From assembly GCA_036169595.1 (NCBI GenBank), contig CM069765.1, positions 3,538,501 to 3,602,500 of the forward strand: 64,000 bases of DNA. Direction: 5' to 3'. This stretch comes from Dictyostelium firmibasis. Taxonomy: Eukaryota; Evosea; Eumycetozoa; Dictyosteliales; Dictyosteliaceae. The notes beneath the pieces were generated by a model, which had not been told where the DNA came from, made no database searches, and worked only from the letters and a program-made list of their open reading frames with translations. A program made the translations under genes and the position numbers. Positions 59,292 to 64,000 of this stretch are shown piece after piece. How positions within the stretch are numbered: position 1 is the stretch's first letter; every line of letters starts with the position of its first letter.

Positions 59292-59393
59292 TGAGATTTA
59301 TAAAAGATCGGACATGATTTAAAATATATTTAAAAAAAGATTGTGATGAATGATTAAACAAAAGTATTCATACTATCACCGACTATTAAAAAC
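58690..59393. other. Convergent intergenic region with a GC-richer patch
   Basis: 704 bases between the ends of two convergent genes. 58853-58945 and 58965-59110 are of mixed composition (GGGGGAGTAAGGCCATTAAA at 58854), in contrast to the homopolymer at 59203-59290. See findings. Confidence 0.45.
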
Positions 59394-62062
<2,669 letters not shown>

Positions 62063-63331
62063 TTCTTTTCTATCGTTGTTATTATTGTTGTTTTTATTAT
62101 TATTATTATAATTATTATTGTATTATTGTTATTGTTATTGTTATAAATGTTGAGTACGACGATTGTATAGTATGAACGATTTTGATGATAATAACATAGA
62201 GGGATCAAAGATAATTATTTTTATTATTATTTATTTTTATTGTTTTTTTTTTTTTTTTTTTTTTTGAATATTTTTTTAGAAAAAAAAAAAAAAATAATAA
62301 ATAAATAAATAAAAAATAAAGAATAAAAGGATTTGGCAAAGAGTGGGGAGTACGACAATGGGAAATGGAGGAGAGAGAATTTTTTTTTTTTAAAAAATAA
62401 AAAATAATAATAGAAAAAGAAAAAAAAAAAAATTTTATGTTAAAAAAACAGTGCCCTTATTTTGTCGTCGTTTTTTTTTTTTTTTTTTTTTTCACAAAAA
62501 CATAAAAAATAAAAAAAAAAATTTTAAAAAATAAAAAATTTTTAATTACGAATTTTAGATCAGGTTGTAAAAATACAAATCTTCTTTGGACCTAAAGGAT
62601 TGAATTAAAATTTTTTTTATTTTTTTTTTTTTATTTTTTTTATTTTATGTATATTTAATATATGTATATATTTATTTATTTATTTATTTATTTTTTTCTT
62701 AATTATTCGAATTAATGATTTTAGCCAATGTCACAATTAAATATGTGGTGGTGAAATTAAAAAAAAAAAAAAATAAAAAAAATAAAAAAAAAATTAAAAT
62801 GATTTTCGTGAAAAAATAATGAAGAAGAAAAAAATTTATATAAAATTACTGTTTTTGCAAATTAATGATTATAATAATATAAAAAAAAAAAAAAAAAGTT
62901 CATTATATTTTAACTTATTAATTTATCTTCTCTCCAATGATTTTTTAAAAATAAGAGTACACATTTTTGTTAACAAAATGGAGTGCGTTTTTTTTTTTCA
63001 TTCCGATAAAGGCAGTTCATAGAAAAGTAAATTAACAAGTTAAAATAAATAATGACTTTTAAAATTATTTATGTAGTTGATAGTTAATTTATATATATAT
63101 ATATATATATTATTTTATATTTATATTTATTTTTGATTGGATTTTATATTTATTTTTATTTTTATTTTTATTATTTATTTTGTGTTTTTTTTTTTAAAAT
63201 AGAAAAAAAAAACAGAAAATATAATGTGATGGTACCATGAAGGATTTTAAAAATAAATAAAATACATTATAAGTTTTAATGATTCACACCTTTTATTTCT
63301 CTTAAGTTCGACGGACACACGCAACTCAAAG

Positions 63332-63379
<48 letters not shown>

Positions 63380-63707
63380 AAAAAAAAAAAAAAAATCAAA
63401 AAAATACAAAAATATAAAAAAAAATCAAAAAAATACAAAAAAAAAATCAAAAAAAAAAAAAAAAAAGGACTCGAGTGGATAAAAATTATATTGGCGTGTT
63501 TGAAAATAAAAATAAAAAAATAAAAAAAAAAAAAATAAAAAAATAAAAAATATTATGGTTTCCAGGTTGATTTTTTTTGTTAATAAAATAAAAAAAAAAT
63601 ATAAAAAAAAAAAAAAAATACTTACAAATTTGATATTAAATTATTGGATTTGAAATAGTTATTGAGTATGTCCGAATAGTTAACAACCAATCCACAATAA
63701 CAACAAA

Positions 63708-63749
<42 letters not shown>

Positions 63750-64000
63750 AAAAAAAAGAAAAATAAAAAAAATAAAAAAAAAAATTTTATAAAGTTTCTC
63801 AATTCCTGATAATTAATCTCGAAAATTCTTTTCATTGAAAATTCATGAGGAAATAATCTAATTTTATAAATGAAAGTTACAACCAATTTTTTTGATCAAT
63901 CGCACGAGTACAATGGTTTCATTTTAATCCATTAATAATATATTGTTTTTTTTTTTTTTATTTTTTTTTTATCAAAATATTGAATTCAATATTTAATATT
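62063..64000. other. Intergenic region at right edge
   Basis: About 1.94 kb with no supported gene. It consists of A/T homopolymers (for example a ~46-base A run at 63330-63372), (TA)n at 63093-63110 and a mixed patch at 63225-63330 (TTCGACGGACACACGCAACTC near 63307). A GTAAGT donor-like site on the minus strand at 63624-63619 follows a 60-base mixed stretch. It could end a 5' exon of a minus-strand transcript, but no start codon was found. Confidence 0.5.

Noticed and set aside
63600-63680. Donor-like GTAAGT on the minus strand after a mixed 60-base stretch
   Set aside because: No start codon, acceptor or downstream exon could be joined. It may be a 5' UTR exon, but this is not supportable from sequence.

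Overview
The window looks like nuclear DNA of a dictyostelid amoeba, almost certainly Dictyostelium discoideum or a close relative. Base composition is extremely AT-rich, and intergenic DNA is nearly all A and T homopolymer. Codons are A/T-ending (TTA, TCA, CCA, GGT, GAT, AAT, AAA). Introns are short, AT-only and GTAAGT/GTATGT...AG. Proteins carry long Asn, Gln, Ser and Thr homopolymers. No retroelement, viral fossil, tRNA, rRNA or CRISPR array was recognised. Many genes only become whole once introns are placed; I did this by eye, requiring GT...AG sites and a conserved frame. In nearly every case the joined reading frame is a whole number of codons and rejoins a known family motif.

Layout: 1-15 kb holds the end of a membrane protein, ribosomal protein P1 (rplp1), an Mpv17/PXMP2-type protein, a Sip5/DA2-like zinc protein with huge polyQ/polyN, a patatin-like phospholipase, a small secreted Ser/Gly protein and the condensin-II subunit D3. 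15.9-22.7 kb holds a 1588-aa uncharacterised protein and a five-pass tweety/prominin-like membrane protein. 22.7-26.6 kb is a gene-poor island. It contains decayed coding fragments, an unusual GC-bearing double hairpin, a three-copy ~142-bp tandem repeat and a GAT-rich tract with a 273-bp duplication that is open on both strands.

26.6-38.1 kb: an ankyrin-kinase, two tandem related small secreted cysteine proteins (one with a long Lys/Ala/Pro tail), a peroxisomal-type enoyl-CoA hydratase 2, an OXLD1-like protein and a leucine-rich-repeat kinase with an altered HRD motif. 39.1-47.9 kb: a spartin/senescence-domain protein tail-to-tail with a HemK-type methyltransferase, a secreted Cys-rich protein, a Tul1-like transmembrane RING E3 and a PP2C phosphatase. 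49.5-62.1 kb: an LRR protein, a vacuolar-type alkaline phosphatase, adenylate kinase 6/Fap7, a DTW-domain tRNA aminocarboxypropyltransferase, a multi-pass membrane protein and a CDK-like kinase with DLG in place of DFG. 62.1-64.0 kb shows no gene.

Most genes are ordinary housekeeping or signalling genes and are not an operon or a system. Loose themes are signalling (three kinases, one phosphatase, two RING-type proteins) and translation or ribosome assembly (rplp1, HemK, AK6, DTW protein). The items most worth a second look are the 23.8-kb double hairpin, the 29.4-30.9-kb secreted pair, the two kinases with altered catalytic motifs and the very long intronic AAT/ATT tracts.
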